This document shows, piece by piece, positions 34,107 through 45,249 of a stretch of DNA of 64,000 bases (the stretch's first letter is position 1; each line of letters opens with the position of its first letter). Source of the DNA: Kwoniella bestiolae CBS 10118 (Eukaryota > Basidiomycota > Tremellomycetes > Tremellales > Cryptococcaceae). The notes beneath the pieces were generated by a model, which saw only the letters and a list, made by a program, of their open reading frames with translations, was not told the origin of the DNA and did no database searches. A program made the translations under genes and the position numbers. Where the stretch lies: assembly GCF_000512585.2 (NCBI RefSeq), contig NC_089245.1, forward strand, positions 1,922,001 through 1,986,000, given 5' to 3'.

Positions 34107-35814
34107 ATGAGCTCGACCACTACGACTACGCAGATCGTCTCTTCCTCTCAAGCTGGAGGAGGAGAGACAACAGGAGTATTGAAATTACGAGGACAGGGAC
34201 ATGAGGGAGAGTATTTCCCAGAGCTGAAGACTAGAGGGGTGAGTGATAAGCTTTCGTATCATCACTTATCATCGCTTCACCTCCCGCCCTTCCTTCTTTG
34301 ACTGGTCAGTCTATCCTTCTATCGTTGAAGGTCATCTTATCTCATGATACATCCTTATCTCTCACATCCTGCTGACTTCATTTGCAATGGGATAGTGGAC
34401 AGTAGTGAAGGACGTCATACCCGCAGACAGGGCGAGGGCATATGAAGACAGGGCGTACAGGTGGTTGGAGAGTTTCGGGAAAGGTTTTGATAAAGATGAT
34501 AGGAGTACGTGGAAGCCTGATAATTTACCTTGGTTCTCAAAGTGAGTTGTACCGACCCTCTTGTATGACCTGATAACGCCCCTTTCATGATCCCTCAAGC
34601 ATTTACATCCCATATCGTCTCGTGCTGATATCCTGTGAATCGCGCAGAGGAGGTCTCTTTAATCGACATGGAGCAGCGCACGAGCAGTGGGCATGGGATA
34701 TCAGGTCGGAAGAGGGGGTAATAGATGCTTTCGCTAAGATTTGGGGTACGGATGAGCTGCTGGTTTCTTATGGTATGTTTTGTTATTCCCTTCTTCCGAT
34801 CATCTATACATATGAATCTGGATGGGGTCCTCTGTTGGCCACCCGTCGAAAGACCGATCAGCATTTGCTTTCCCTGTAAACATGCTGATATGATGCTTCC
34901 TTCTTAGACGGTGTCAACGTCTCTCTCCCGTTCAAGAATGAAGATCTCGGTGATAGGGGAGTACCATGGCCTCATGTAGATCAGAGTCCCAATAGGAAGG
35001 GCAAAGAGTGTATCCAAGGGATCGCCAACTTGGTTAGTACTTCTCGTGCTCCCTCTCTCTCTCCTCCACAAGACTTCTGCACTGTACATCAAATTCATCG
35101 CTTCCCGTGCATCTATACAATAGGATATTGATATGTCTCTGCGCACTTGTCTAGGCCCCAAACGGACCAAAAGACGGCGGTCTAATGATCCTCGACGGCT
35201 CCTTCCCCCTCTATCAAAAATATTTTCAAGAGCACCAACACCTAAAACCATCCGACGGGTGGGATTGGCGAGATTCCTACTCTTACCCTGAAGAAACCCT
35301 CGAATGGTTCTACAAGCAGGGATGTAAATGGATCAAGATCGAGGCTGAACCTGGGGATCTGATTTTGTGGGATAGTAGGACTGTTCATTATGGGGCGCAT
35401 GCTGAGGGGGATAGACCTAGGGTGGCTACTTGTGAGTTCTGCCTCCTCAATAACGAGGCTCTCCTACTCCTGAGTATGCTGATCTTGACCTTTTGGTATC
35501 GTCTTACTAGACGTCTGCTATAAGCCCGCTGAGGGAATCACACCTGATCGAATGGAATTGCGAAAGACCGCCTTGGAAGATTACTCAGGTACTGTGAGTG
35601 ATCTTCCCTCCTATCAATCCTCCAAACTCATTCATATCAGATCTTCGAAGACGTTCACTGACCCATAATCTACTAGTCCCACGATCCAATCAACTTCAGA
35701 TTGACAGGAACCAAAGCTATGGGACCATTATCAGACGACGAAACACAGCAGCCTAAACAGCCTGCTGTGTTATCGGAACGAGCCAAGAAATTGGCCGGTA
35801 TTGTTGCGTACTAG
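34107..35814 (+). CDS. Phytanoyl-CoA dioxygenase (PhyH) family oxygenase
   Basis: About seven exons from ATG 34107 (MSSTTTTTQIVSSSQAGGGE). Key segments: WTVVKDVIPADRARAYEDRA, GGLFNRHGAAHEQWAWDIRS, VPWPHVDQSPNRKG and KIEAEPGDLILWDSRTVHYG-AHAEGDRPR. HVD gives the HxD half of the Fe(II) site, the distal His is in the TVHYGAH segment, and the downstream Arg of GDRPR can hold 2-oxoglutarate. This is the non-heme iron, 2-oxoglutarate-dependent PhyH fold. The substrate cannot be told; many fungal members are not peroxisomal phytanoyl-CoA enzymes. The C-terminus ends AKKLAGIVAY, which is not a PTS1 signal, so cytosolic or other location is more likely. Confidence 0.85.
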
Positions 35815-36188
35815 GGGGTTGTGATTTGTGTTGATCTCTTTTTGTATTGTAGTTTTTATTTCTGGGTGATGCAAAGTATAGGTTCTGCCGGTGGTCCTGG
35901 TGATGCACCGCTGTCCTAACCTCATGAACATCAACATTATTTTATTTGACGAAGAACATTGCTTATTTGAATCACTGATGCTAATTAGCACATGATAATT
36001 CATCTTCCTCTTCAGAATGAACAAGTGATGAGTCTCTCGGGACCAATTGCATGTTACATACTACAAGCTTATCACACTGACTACGTTACATAACAGATAG
36101 CAATTTATTCAATGACAGACACCATTCTAAAAACTTCCTCTCTGACGAGAAATGCGATACGATATCGTCTCACATCCCCAAAGCTGAC
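35815..36188. other. Intergenic, convergent 3' regions
   Basis: 370 nt between the stops of the PhyH gene (plus) and the Hsp12-like gene (minus). Nothing recognised. Confidence 0.5.
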
Positions 36189-36928
36189 CTAATGAGTAGT
36201 ATTAGAGTTGGCATTACCAGTAACAGCATCTTTAACAGAGCTAGCAGCGTTGGAGATACTCTCTCCTACTTGACCCAGAAGTCCAGTTGCTCCGGACGAA
36301 TCGTTTCCTGGAGTAACATAGTCCCTTGCCTGTTGGGTTGTGGATTTAGTCTCGTTAGGTTGGATGTGGGATGCGCCTCTGCGACAACAAATCATCGTCA
36401 GTGTCAATATCAACAACAGCACATCCTTTACCATTCGCCGAGGAGCGGCGGAGGTACGAAGTGGCTTGATCTGAAGGATGGACTTGAGGGAAAGACTGGG
36501 GCACGCCCACTCACTTGTCTAATCGTTGTTGAGCCTGTTCAGTCAGACTTTGTTCTCCCGAAGGTTTGAGGGCATTGGTCAGTCCTCCGGTATCTTGTCG
36601 AAGAGCATCGTGCCCGTGCGAGTTGCCAGTCAAGCTGAAAGTCGATAAACGAATTAGCATATTACCAATACTGTACATATATATCGTATGTACGTGCAGT
36701 CGAGTCAAGTGGCAAGGTAAAGGTAGATCATGTACTCACTCTCTTACTCCACCGTCAACGGCTTCTTTAGCTTTATCAGCGTCTGACTTGAAGAAGTCGG
36801 GGGTAAGGTTCTGCTTGACTGCACCATATCACATCTTGCCGTCAGCTACGAGGGACGAGGTGTGTCTCGGGAAGGGCAAATGGGGGATAGGACATACCAG
36901 CTTCGGTGTTGCTTTGTCCGAGAGTCAT
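36189..36928 (-). CDS. HSP12: Hsp12/Hsp9-like stress protein
   Basis: Four short exons from ATG 36928: MTLGQSNTEA, VKQNLTPDFFKSDADKAKEA then VDGGVRE, LTGNSHGHDALRQDTGGLTN..., and GASHIQPNETKSTTQQARDY to SVKDAVTGNANSN. Short, hydrophilic, Lys/Asp/Gln-rich with the TPD..KS..DKAKEAV..G pattern and the QP.E.KSTTQQA segment seen in fungal Hsp12 (Hsp9) proteins. These are induced by heat and osmotic stress and coat membranes. A TATA element lies about 90 nt upstream. A CsbD-like or LEA-like label would also fit; the Hsp12 assignment is by pattern. Confidence 0.7.
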
Positions 36929-37849
36929 ATTTGTTATCCTTGTTGAACTGTGTAAGATATATATCGTAGTTGCTGATAGAAAGAGAAACTGATTATCCCA
37001 AGTGAAGAGAAGGGTTTATATACCCTCTCATCTCCTGGTATCTCACATCGACTCGACGATTGGGATGGGATGGTGTGACGCCGATGACGTCTATTGACGT
37101 AGGATAAAGGGAAGTATTGCTGGTGCATATACTGTCATCCTCGTAGATCGGAGATGTGGAAGAAAGGAAGGAGCGCCTTTTGATTGTGTATGCAATCTGT
37201 GATGGTCAAAGGGAGCTCTCGCTGGTGTGAAAGAGTACCAGTCAAGGAGTATCACACCCGTTTATGTCGTAGTTTTGGCCCTCTACAGTGATATTGGCGG
37301 AATTTCGCGCTGCTTGCACAGCATGCAAGATCATCTTCCCAGACATTCCTATCAGTCTTGGTACGTCAGTGAAGAGCATAAGCTGAGATAAATGCATCTT
37401 ATTTCCATTGGTGTCCAATCAATTGCCTGACTGGTCCTGCATGTATGGAAGCTCTGTTAGAAACAGTCGTCTACGTGTTGGGATCTACTTGAGGATGACC
37501 CAGGTCGAAAAAGGGAGAGCTTTCCATCTTGAAAGGTCAAGAATGACCGAAATTGTATGCGAAATATGATCTCCTGCTCTGTTGGCGGACTTGGACTTGT
37601 ACCATGCAGGAGGAACAGTGAGACTCGAGCATTGAGCGTGTGCCTTTGGGACAAGAATAAAGAAAAATTGATAAATCATGCATATGTTGTGGGGTCCTGG
37701 TCTCGCCTGAGAACAGTTAGACGCTTGGAACGGGCAAACAGCATCTACGAAAGGTTCATACAGTGCCTCACACTCAAATAGAATGAGACGGCACGCTATG
37801 ACTAGTAAGAAGAGTACAGCCGAGCGACCATGGATCATCTCCTCCAGAA
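36929..37849. other. Left boundary of accessory island 2
   Basis: About 900 nt. A minus-strand frame 37838-37485 (117 codons) begins with a signal-peptide-like stretch but lies 12 nt after the stop of the next gene on the same strand, so it is probably 3' UTR sequence. Otherwise nothing. Confidence 0.4.
37015..37024 (-). promoter_or_regulatory. TATA element of the Hsp12-like gene
   Basis: TATATAAA on the minus strand, about 90 nt before ATG 36928. Confidence 0.45.
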
Positions 37850-38553
37850 TCAGGCTCCGCGCTGGCTTTGATATCTCGCCATCTCTGCCTGGACCTGTTC
37901 CCTCAGACGTTTGGCTTCATCGCGTTCCTTTTTTGACTTGGCGGGCGCATCCGCAACAGCTCGATCGTCAAGATAATCATGGTATTCGTCTTTACTTTTA
38001 ATGGTGCTCATAGGGTTTTCGTAGTAAGTTGAACCATGTGTCTCTTGTCCCGATATTTGATCCTGAATCCAACCCACTAATGCCTTCGAAGGTGGCGGAG
38101 GGGGCGGGCCAACAGTACAAGTCTCGTCCTCTGGGTCATCCGGGGACGTGTCTTGCTGGGTATTTCCATAAGCTACGTTCGTGGTGGCGTTTGACGCGTA
38201 AGCAGTGTCTTGTGATGATATTGAGAATAGTATCTTGAACCATGTACAAGCGGATATGATGAAGCCCTGGGATTACCACCGGAATAGACAATGTTGGAGG
38301 TATACGGCGAATGAGGATGAGGAACCATATCTGAAGCTTGATGTCCCAGGTAGGGGTTTTGGCTTGCGATATACGCTGAACACTGGCAAGGCTCTACCCC
38401 ATGGAAGTGCGTGGAGCCATAACGTGCGGACGAATCGTTCTGAGCTGGATTCGCAGCTGAATCGACCCCAGACCTTTGGCCTTGTGAAGGGTGGAATTCC
38501 TTGGCAGTGGGGTTGAGACCGTCCCTGTTCTTTCCACCGTGGTATGGGTCCAT
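37850..38553 (-). CDS. Hypothetical protein with a PAM2 (PABP-binding) motif
   Basis: ATG 38553 reads MDPYHGGKNRDGLNPTAKEF then HPSQG. The frame runs to about 38278; a 68- or 71-nt intron (donor GTAATC or GTGGTA, acceptor CACAAG near 38210) restores the frame as DTAYASNATTNVAYGNTQQD and continues to TGA at 37850. About 210 residues in all. Residues 11-22 match the PAM2 consensus (LNxxAxEFxP), which binds the MLLE domain of poly(A)-binding protein. The C-terminus has a basic, Lys/Arg/Glu helix (SKKERDEAKRLREQVQAEMA). The rest is disordered. No other domain known to me. PAM2 recognition is by motif; the intron is inferred from the frame. Confidence 0.6.
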
Positions 38554-38732
38554 TGGCTTTGAGGATAAAGAATGGTGCGGCGGATGTAATGGGAAGAGAT
38601 GAGATGTGAATTCAGAAATATGATGAGAATGTCAGGATAACAATCCGATGTCTGGGACAGTACTAGGCTTTTATATCTTTTTTCGTCGAGCTGAAGTACC
38701 CTGAATAGCAAGAAGGGCAGAATCATAAGGCC

Positions 38733-39434
38733 ATGCGAAATTCTCAGGAAGCTCGTCGAGTGCAATCCCTTCACGACCTCTACGTCATCCGCAAACGTAA
38801 CATACCGTTTCATACCTTGTGATCCCTTGTCTTGCGAAAGAATGCCATGCCAAAATACAAGATCGTGTCGAGACTATGACCCACATTGCGCCTAGTCTCA
38901 TAAAGGATCTCCAATGGAACTTCCAGGCATGCACCGCCTTACAGCGTATGTGGTTCAATCCTTCTCGGAAGACCAAGGAAGTATATCAAGTCGTCGTTTC
39001 AGCTTTGCCTCTCCATCGTTGTAACCGGGAGAACATCGGAAACGTCATGGAATTTTTGATACTCGGCTATCGGTCACGTATGAACGGAACGGTGTCAAGA
39101 AGCTCAAATGGCTAGAAACGTTGGAGCGCTTTGATAACGGTAGTACAGGTCGCACCGTCCGAGTATACATGGTCATACCTCCCCAATTTCTTCTCCAATC
39201 CCCTTTTTGAATGGACTAGCGTGACTTCCGTTCAACTCATCATCTTCAGCTCAGAGGGAATTGAAATACGCTGGACTATCTCTCCTGATTGCCGACTGCA
39301 TGATTAAGGTCGTGACCGTGCAGGATGGTACTGGCGAGAGCTTGGTTGCACTCAGGGAGGTTGCCCTCGTCTGCTGCATGAATTGGAGACGAATGGAAGT
39401 TTATGTCGCATGTACAATATACCAAGTCCGCTGA
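38733..39434 (+). pseudogene. Relic of an unknown gene with several frameshifts
   Basis: A coherent protein-like reading crosses frames at least twice. ATG 38733 reads MRNSQEARRVQSLHDLYVIR to about 38817. The next frame reads LVIPCLAKECHAKIQDRVET onward to NVMEF near 39055. After a T5 run the next reads DTRLSVTYERNGVKKLKWLE, GRTVRVYMVIPPQFLLQSPF to about 39210. After a C4T5 run the next reads EWTSVTSVQLIIFSSEGIEI to a TAA near 39305, with open sequence to 39434. Two of the breaks lie at homopolymers, so sequencing error is possible for those. No splice signals repair the frames. Family unknown. Divergent from the PAM2 gene, next to FNFTE member E. Confidence 0.45.
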
Positions 39435-39465
39435 GCTATCTAGATATCAAGACTCCATACAGAGA

Positions 39466-40686
39466 TCAGTCCAAATCGAAATCCTCTGGGACCTCACGAT
39501 AATTGATGCGTCGGTTCTTCGATTTACGACTAGGTTGTCTACGCCTGGTGGTAGAGCCCCCAGAGATTGCCCTGGTGTTTGCACAATCACCATCGGACGC
39601 AGCACGGTGCCAAGCTTGACCACCATCTGTCGTCTGGACATTATCAGCAGTATTGACTCGTTTGTTCTCGCTGTTTGTTGATTCACCTTGCTCCGATATC
39701 TCGATTACCTTGTGTCTCTTCACCATATAATTCAACCAAGGCCTCAAAAACTCTTCCGTACCTCTAATAACCGTCTGCCTAGAAATCCTCTTCAACAACT
39801 CTTGAATCGTCAGCTCTACACTATCTTCATGCGTCCGGTCCATCACCGAGTGAGCGACGGTACAAACCACCTGTTCGAGGCCCCTCATCATCGATCGTTC
39901 AACTATCAGCCCAACCGTATCGAGCCCCATACTCGCTCTCCTGCCACTTCGAAAGTCGCCCAAAAAATTTTCATATTTATGGTCGAGTGTACCGAATACT
40001 CCGTCTTCATATCTTCTAGCGAGCTCCATCATCGCTTGAGGATTGATAAGAAATTGCTCGTCGGGTGTATCCCTATCTTGTAACGTGCATACCACATCCC
40101 CTAGGGCTGATCTCGCGTGAGGATGAAGCAGATGGTCATGCAACCATTGTGGTATTGGGACAATCATCTTCGCGATGGATTTGTCAGCTTCGAAGAGACT
40201 TCTAGAAGCTTCAGTGAAGTTGAACAATTCCTTTTCTTCGGGCGTTTCGTTCTCCCTTGGGTATGTGGTGGCTATCATTGCTTTTGGGCTTGACGCTGCG
40301 AATACCGACTGTGGGCTGGAAAGGCGGGTATCTTGTTGGGGATGGGATCTTGGAGGCACTCTGGTACCTGATCTGGCTGTACCGGTATTCATAAGCTCAG
40401 TACGGGGAAGAAGAAGCGCTGATGATGGTCGCTTTCGAGCTGACGTTCTGGCAGTGCGTCCGAAGTCGCCCGTCTGGATCGCTCGATCACTTGTAGGAAG
40501 GTAGTGCCTGTACCATTGTTCATTTGCCGGGTGAGGCGGTACAGCGGGGACGTACTCGACCGTATCGGCGGTTTGAGCAACATTGGTATGAGAGTTCAGC
40601 CTATCCGGCCAGTAGGATGGACGCGGTGGATTTGCAGATGATGATAAGTATTGGTGAGGACCGTTAGTAATGTTCTGGCTTGCCAT
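39466..40686 (-). CDS. FNFTE family member E (unknown function)
   Basis: Single-exon gene, 406 codons from ATG 40686 (MASQNITNGPHQYLSSSANP). The first 150 residues are polar, with Ser/Arg/Pro-rich stretches. EEKELFNFTEASRSLFEADK lies near residue 155. The shared domain follows: GDVVCTLQDRDTPDEQFLIN, PQAMMELARRYEDGVFGTLD, LIVERSMMRGLEQVV, DSVELTIQELLKRISRQTVI then RGTEEFLRPWLN near residue 318-330. The C-terminus is basic (RRRQPSRKSKNRR), a possible nuclear signal, before an acidic end. Intact and TATA-driven like member A, but isolated and inverted relative to the A-D tandem. Confidence 0.7.
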   Translation of the reverse strand: MASQNITNGPHQYLSSSANPPRPSYWPDRLNSHTNVAQTADTVEYVPAVPPHPANEQWYRHYLPTSDRAIQTGDFGRTARTSARKRPSSALLLPRTELMNTGTARSGTRVPPRSHPQQDTRLSSPQSVFAASSPKAMIATTYPRENETPEEKELFNFTEASRSLFEADKSIAKMIVPIPQWLHDHLLHPHARSALGDVVCTLQDRDTPDEQFLINPQAMMELARRYEDGVFGTLDHKYENFLGDFRSGRRASMGLDTVGLIVERSMMRGLEQVVCTVAHSVMDRTHEDSVELTIQELLKRISRQTVIRGTEEFLRPWLNYMVKRHKVIEISEQGESTNSENKRVNTADNVQTTDGGQAWHRAASDGDCANTRAISGGSTTRRRQPSRKSKNRRINYREVPEDFDLD

Positions 40687-40778
40687 GCTTGCTAGGTGTT
40701 CTCGAGAAGGGTGTCGGACGATATACCTAAATGGCTGTATTTCTGTTATATGAACCCGGAAGAACTGCAGGCTTGATG

Positions 40779-40794
40779 GGTATATATATATACC
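40779..40794 (-). promoter_or_regulatory. TATA element of FNFTE member E
   Basis: Palindromic GGTATATATATATACC, about 93-108 nt upstream of ATG 40686. Confidence 0.45.
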
Positions 40795-41768
40795 CCTGGA
40801 TGATATATAATCTATGAAGTCTTCACCCTATGAAGCAAGAATCATCGCCGCGTCTGAAAGACGTTCCTTTCAAGGTCGAATTAGACTCAACAACCGTCTT
40901 GCTGTAAGAGGATATTTATCCTTTTACCGCCCCTATGTAGGGAAGGAACCGAACTGACGTCAAATACTCAAAGCGCAGTTTCGGACAAATTCTCTTCATC
41001 ATCCAGTCAATGACGATGGGGTGGAAGAGTGTATCATATCGTTGAGAAAGACTTGAAGGGAAATCTCATCTTGAAAGGACCATTGGTCAACGGAGGTCTT
41101 CTACGAAGTCCAACAGAATCTTTTCGCTGCGTTGAGGTCGATTTGTTGATCCTGCTCCATCCATGGAGTATCATTAGAAAAGGAAAGGACAAACATCTAC
41201 GGCCATTGACTGTGAAAAATTCCGCATCCCCGTTAGCTCTGCGAAGACAAGCTTCAGATCGCTCGATTAGTACCATGTTGGGGGACCACTTGGGAATTTC
41301 GAGTGCTGTAGTTTTTGCTGGCTAGTGGTCAGAATCGATGACCAAGCACGGATGTGACGGGATGAGATTATTAGGGTAAAAAGGATTAAATGCAATTCGT
41401 GGAGAGGGATGATGGAAAGATGTGAAGTGAGAATAAACGTCTGTGGTCAGGGTGAGAGAATTGCAAACATACATTTTACATCCATTTGAATGAAATACAG
41501 TATCCAGATATGAATTCCAAAGATAATATGCTCCTCATCTACCTCTTGCATCTCTGTCCTGCTATGGTACGATCCCTTGAAGGCTTTTGTCTGGCCCTTG
41601 AACCGCTGACTTATCAAGATATCTATACTACGGAGGGCTCAGGCCCCTGTTGACTTGACATTGAACAGCACGATTCGCACTCACTCAGCACGAAACAGTC
41701 GTATACAACTCCTTCCATAAGCACTGATTATCTAGCCCCAATTGCCTTATATTCCTCTGAGGACCTCA
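40795..41768. other. Right boundary of accessory island 2
   Basis: About 970 nt. Overlapping open frames at 41029-41325 on the two strands look like mirror shadows without conserved content. Nothing supported. Confidence 0.4.
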
Positions 41769-42077
41769 TCATTGCGCTTTCTCAGCCTCTATCCTCCTCA
41801 TCTTCCTCTCCACCACACTCCGTATAGGACAAGCAGTACTCTTACTTTCCTCTGCACTTCTTCCTTCCCTATCAGCAGCAGCATACATCTTCTGACAGCA
41901 TCGATAGAGCGATTCGACGTAGGCCGAACAGGCGGATTCGTTATAGTTGTTTTTGGTTAGACATGATTGGATTGCGCAGGCTGATTGGGGGTTCTGAGAT
42001 CAGCGTGGACTCGCGATGCACTGGATATCGGGTGAAGGGAGCTTACCTTCTTCTTGACAATCCTGTGGTGCTGGCAT
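41769..42077 (-). CDS. CMC4: Cmc4, twin CX9C mitochondrial intermembrane-space protein
   Basis: Two exons. ATG 42077 gives MPAPQDCQEE; a GTAAGC intron ends at the second available acceptor (CCAATCAG), giving CQEEACAIQSCLTKNNYNES then ACSAYVESLYRCC. The earlier acceptor 11 nt upstream would break the frame, which decides the choice. The CAIQxCLxxNxYxExxC and LYxCC patterns are those of Cmc4, a small protein imported and oxidised by the Mia40 disulfide relay. The downstream CPIRSVVERKMRRIE matches the family C-terminus, apart from an insert (REGRSAEESKST). About 80 residues, slightly longer than yeast Cmc4. Confidence 0.85.
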
Positions 42078-42413
42078 CTTTCTGATTGGGCTGATAAGTA
42101 TAGCTGATCAGGCTTTGTAATGAGTTGCAATCTTTCACGCAAGTGTAAAGGGTAGGTGTCGAACGTCATCATCGGTCAAGGACCCATGAGGTTTCCCACG
42201 GTGGTAGCTGCTTGGCGTCCCCACCCACCTCTGATGGATGATGGATGGCAAGGATATATAGAAACATACATGCATGAATAATTACTGCCCCATACGTTTG
42301 AGGTACAAAATATACTGGTGTTACATGCAAATAGTCGTTAAAGAGACCAAGGAGATATGTAACATGCTACTCGTTCGTGAAGACATAAAATTCGTTACTC
42401 ATTCAAAACTTCG
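42078..42413. other. Intergenic
   Basis: About 340 nt between two minus-strand genes; the promoter of CMC4 and 3' region of the next gene. Nothing recognised. Confidence 0.5.
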
Positions 42414-43700
42414 TCATATTTCGTTTCTGGGATCGCCTCTTTCTCCCATATTATCTCTTTTCCTCTGCTCGTACTCCTCCCCGATAGCTTTCCGCGTATA
42501 ACACATCATGGCCAACCGCTTCTCATTCCGCTCCTCCTCTCCATCAGGCAAGATATAATGGTGTAACAGATTACCCAAGTAAGCGACCAGTATATTTCGC
42601 TTACTAATCTCAACATCCACATGTAACTGAGGGAATCTTATCGTGCTTTTCGGTCCAGTGAGTTGTATGATGAACGATGGTACATTATCACTATGACCTT
42701 CTTCGATATGCGGGTAGGAAGGTATGATGTTCTCTATCAAACCTATCTTTATCGTTGTAGCTAGTCCACCGTATTTCAATTGACTCGTACTACTACTATA
42801 ACCTTGATTCTGTGTTTCGTAAACTTTGAGATTTCCTTGAGCTTGCTGAAAAGCGAAGTTATTCACATCTCCTGCCGCCCTTACTCAAGGTGATTCGTGA
42901 AAGAGAAGTTGCGTTTTGACTCTTTTGAGGATTAGGCGGATGTACCCGTAATTGAGTTTAGTCAGGGGACAAGGCGAATGTTGAATGATATCTTCCACGG
43001 CGTTATAACCTATGGGCTGGATGTTATATCCCTTGATCCGGTTGTTGGGTAGATATCCAAACTCGAATCCTCCTTTAGACAATACTTGTTTATACGATGT
43101 CGCGTTCGCATTCTCACTCCCAGATTGACATCCGTTCCCTACTTTGCTCAAAGAACATAATATTCCTTTCAATTCTTCCGGAGTAATCAACCCGAATAAT
43201 CTATTGAGATGATAGTTGGATCCCAACAAGGGTGCACTACATCGGATGCCCACATTCGTCTGATTATCTTCGCTCAATACTCTTCTAGGGATCTTGAGGT
43301 CGAGCTGGCAAACCATCAAGGAAGTCAAAAGGGACAGGACATTCTCTTCGCATTTTGAGTTTAAAGGTTTCTCGCTCTTCTCGTCATTGGGATCGTCCCG
43401 CTTACGAAGGTGGAAGAAGTATCTGAGATATAGGGGAATCTCTTCGAGCTCGGTGAGGTTGGTCTTGGGGGGATGGACGTGGTTCATCGATGCTCTAACG
43501 TATAGGCCATCTTGAAGTTCGAGCCGGTGGGCAGGTTGCTTTTTAACAGATTTGCTGGGTTGAGTGGTGTTGTGGGGTTGATTCGAGCTCGATGAAAGAG
43601 GTTGATTCGCTGTGGACAGGGAGTTCATGGGGTCGTACACTATCCTAGGTCTTTTGGAAGGTGGTTGCCCATACATCGAGCTCGATGATGATTGTGTCAT
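42414..43700 (-). CDS. Hypothetical nuclear-type protein with an in-frame TGA beside a mini-intron
   Basis: ATG 43700 reads MTQSSSSSMYGQPPSKRPRI (a PxKRPR nuclear signal). The frame stays open to a TGA at 42887-42885. In the same frame sequence continues as QAQGNLKVYETQNQGYSSST to a stop at 42414. A canonical-looking 39-nt intron (GTAAGG, AATAAC branch, TTCAG) begins immediately after the TGA. An alternative 84-nt intron starting at GTCAAA would remove the TGA and keep the frame. Segments such as LYVRASMNHVHPPKTNLTEL and IPLYLRYFFHLRK look folded. I do not recognise the family. Total about 420 residues if the downstream part belongs to it. Confidence 0.55.
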
Positions 43701-44069
43701 GTCATATGGGAAGCCTTCGAGCCATGCGCATGATATGAGAGCGGATCTCAAGGCGGCGGAGGAGTCATTTGCAAGTGATGTGATGTATCATGTATACGCT
43801 TGCGAGCAAAGTAAGTGAATGATAATGAGAATCTTTTATCGTCATGGGTCCGTGTGACATACAGTACACTGGTGGTCACTGGCAGCAGACTGTCGAAGTT
43901 TCCCACGGTTGATGATTGGTATTCGGTCTAATCCGTTGGTGCTTCCAGTGACGTGATTCCTACTAGAAACAGAGCTCATTGCACCAGCCCATAGGTTAAT
44001 AGCTCGACTCATTCTTCTTCTTCCAACTCTATTGACAGTACCGATAGATCAGCAAGAATACGTATCAAA
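43701..44069. other. Intergenic, divergent promoters
   Basis: 370 nt between the starts of the 43700 gene and the peroxidase gene. Nothing specific recognised. Confidence 0.5.
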
Positions 44070-45058
44070 ATGTCAGACATCTACACCTACACCGTAAGTG
44101 CACATCCTCTTCATGCCCCTACATCGCTTACGCTGATCAACCCAATTTCGAACCAGGTCGAACTTCCCAAATCTTCCATCGCTCTATCCGATCTCAAGGA
44201 TAAGACCCTGCTCTTCGTCAACGTAGCGAGCAAGTGTGGTGGGTACAGACCTCAGCCTGGTTGGCAAAATGATCTTCAAGTGATGATGTATACTAACGTC
44301 TTGATAAACAGGTCTCACACCTCAATACAAAGATCTGCAAGCCCTCCACGAGAAACACGGCGATAAGGGATTAGTCATCATTGGTTTCCCATGTAATCAA
44401 GTGAGTGTACTCATTGGGACCTACCCTTTTCCGAGGTCTCGTGTGTCTCATGGGAATAAATGTATTAGGATGATATCGTCTGGAGTATCAGCTAACATAT
44501 ACCGTATTACTACAGTTCAAAGCCCAAGAACCAGGAACCGATGATGAGGTTTTGCAGTTCTGTCAGCTGAACTACGGCGTCACGTTCCCGATTGCCAAGA
44601 AGGTAAGTGCATCCGACAACTCACTCAATCATATTCGGCGATGTCTTCACAGAGGGTGGACCCAGTCTGACGCTTATCTGCCATCTATTCTAGGCCGACG
44701 TCAATGGTCCTGAAACTCAACCTATCTGGAGATACTTGAAAGAGAACTCTCAACCACCCGTTGAGAACATCGATTGGGTGAGTCGAAGATCCTGTTCTGA
44801 TCTCCCTCCTTCTCTCATTCCAAGCATGTCTTCTGGGAAGACACGATACTGATGAACCCTGTTGATTGACTTTGCAGAACTTCTCCAAATTCCTCGTCAA
44901 GGACGGTAAGATCACCTGGTTCCCCGCTAGAAGCACCAAAGTTGTGAGTAATAGGCATCCTTTCGCCCATGATCGCTTTCAGCTTCAAACTGCGGATGGA
45001 CAATCTGCTGACCACCTTTGGACCCGTCGCTCAGGCCGATGTCGAAGCTGCTTTATAG
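44070..45058 (+). CDS. Glutathione-peroxidase-like (thiol) peroxidase
   Basis: About seven exons from ATG 44070 (MSDIYTYT). Joined exons read VELPKSSIALSDLKDKTLLF, VNVASKCGLTPQYKDLQALH, VIIGFPCNQFKAQEPGTDDE, LQFCQLNYGVTFPIAKKADV and NFSKFLVKDGKITWFPARST. The peroxidatic Cys (SKCG), the resolving Cys (FPCNQF) and the WNF catalytic segment (DWNF) are present, as in yeast Hyr1/Gpx3, which reduces peroxides with thioredoxin. The usual Gly-Gln after NQF is KAQ instead of GGQ, a small departure close to the active-site Gln, which is kept. Size matches the family (about 165 residues). Confidence 0.9.
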
Positions 45059-45249
45059 AATATCGTAGAACTCAGAACGAAGTAGGATAGTACTGTAACC
45101 CGCATGCATCGGGGTAAGGACCAAAGACAATACTAAGATTTGCTCCATGCCTCTGATCATCCTCGTACATTCACATTGTCATCACCATAAATTACAACAT
45201 GACAATCCTCTGCGATCCCTTTTCATGTTCGGAAGGGGCCATTGTCAAC

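Noticed and set aside
37485..37838. 117-codon minus-strand frame with a signal-peptide-like start
   Set aside because: It begins 12 nt after the stop of the PAM2 gene on the same strand, so it is most likely its 3' UTR; codon pattern and Cys spacing are not convincing.
41029..41325. Overlapping open frames on both strands
   Set aside because: Mirror-image frames typical of chance low-stop sequence; neither has conserved content or splice support.
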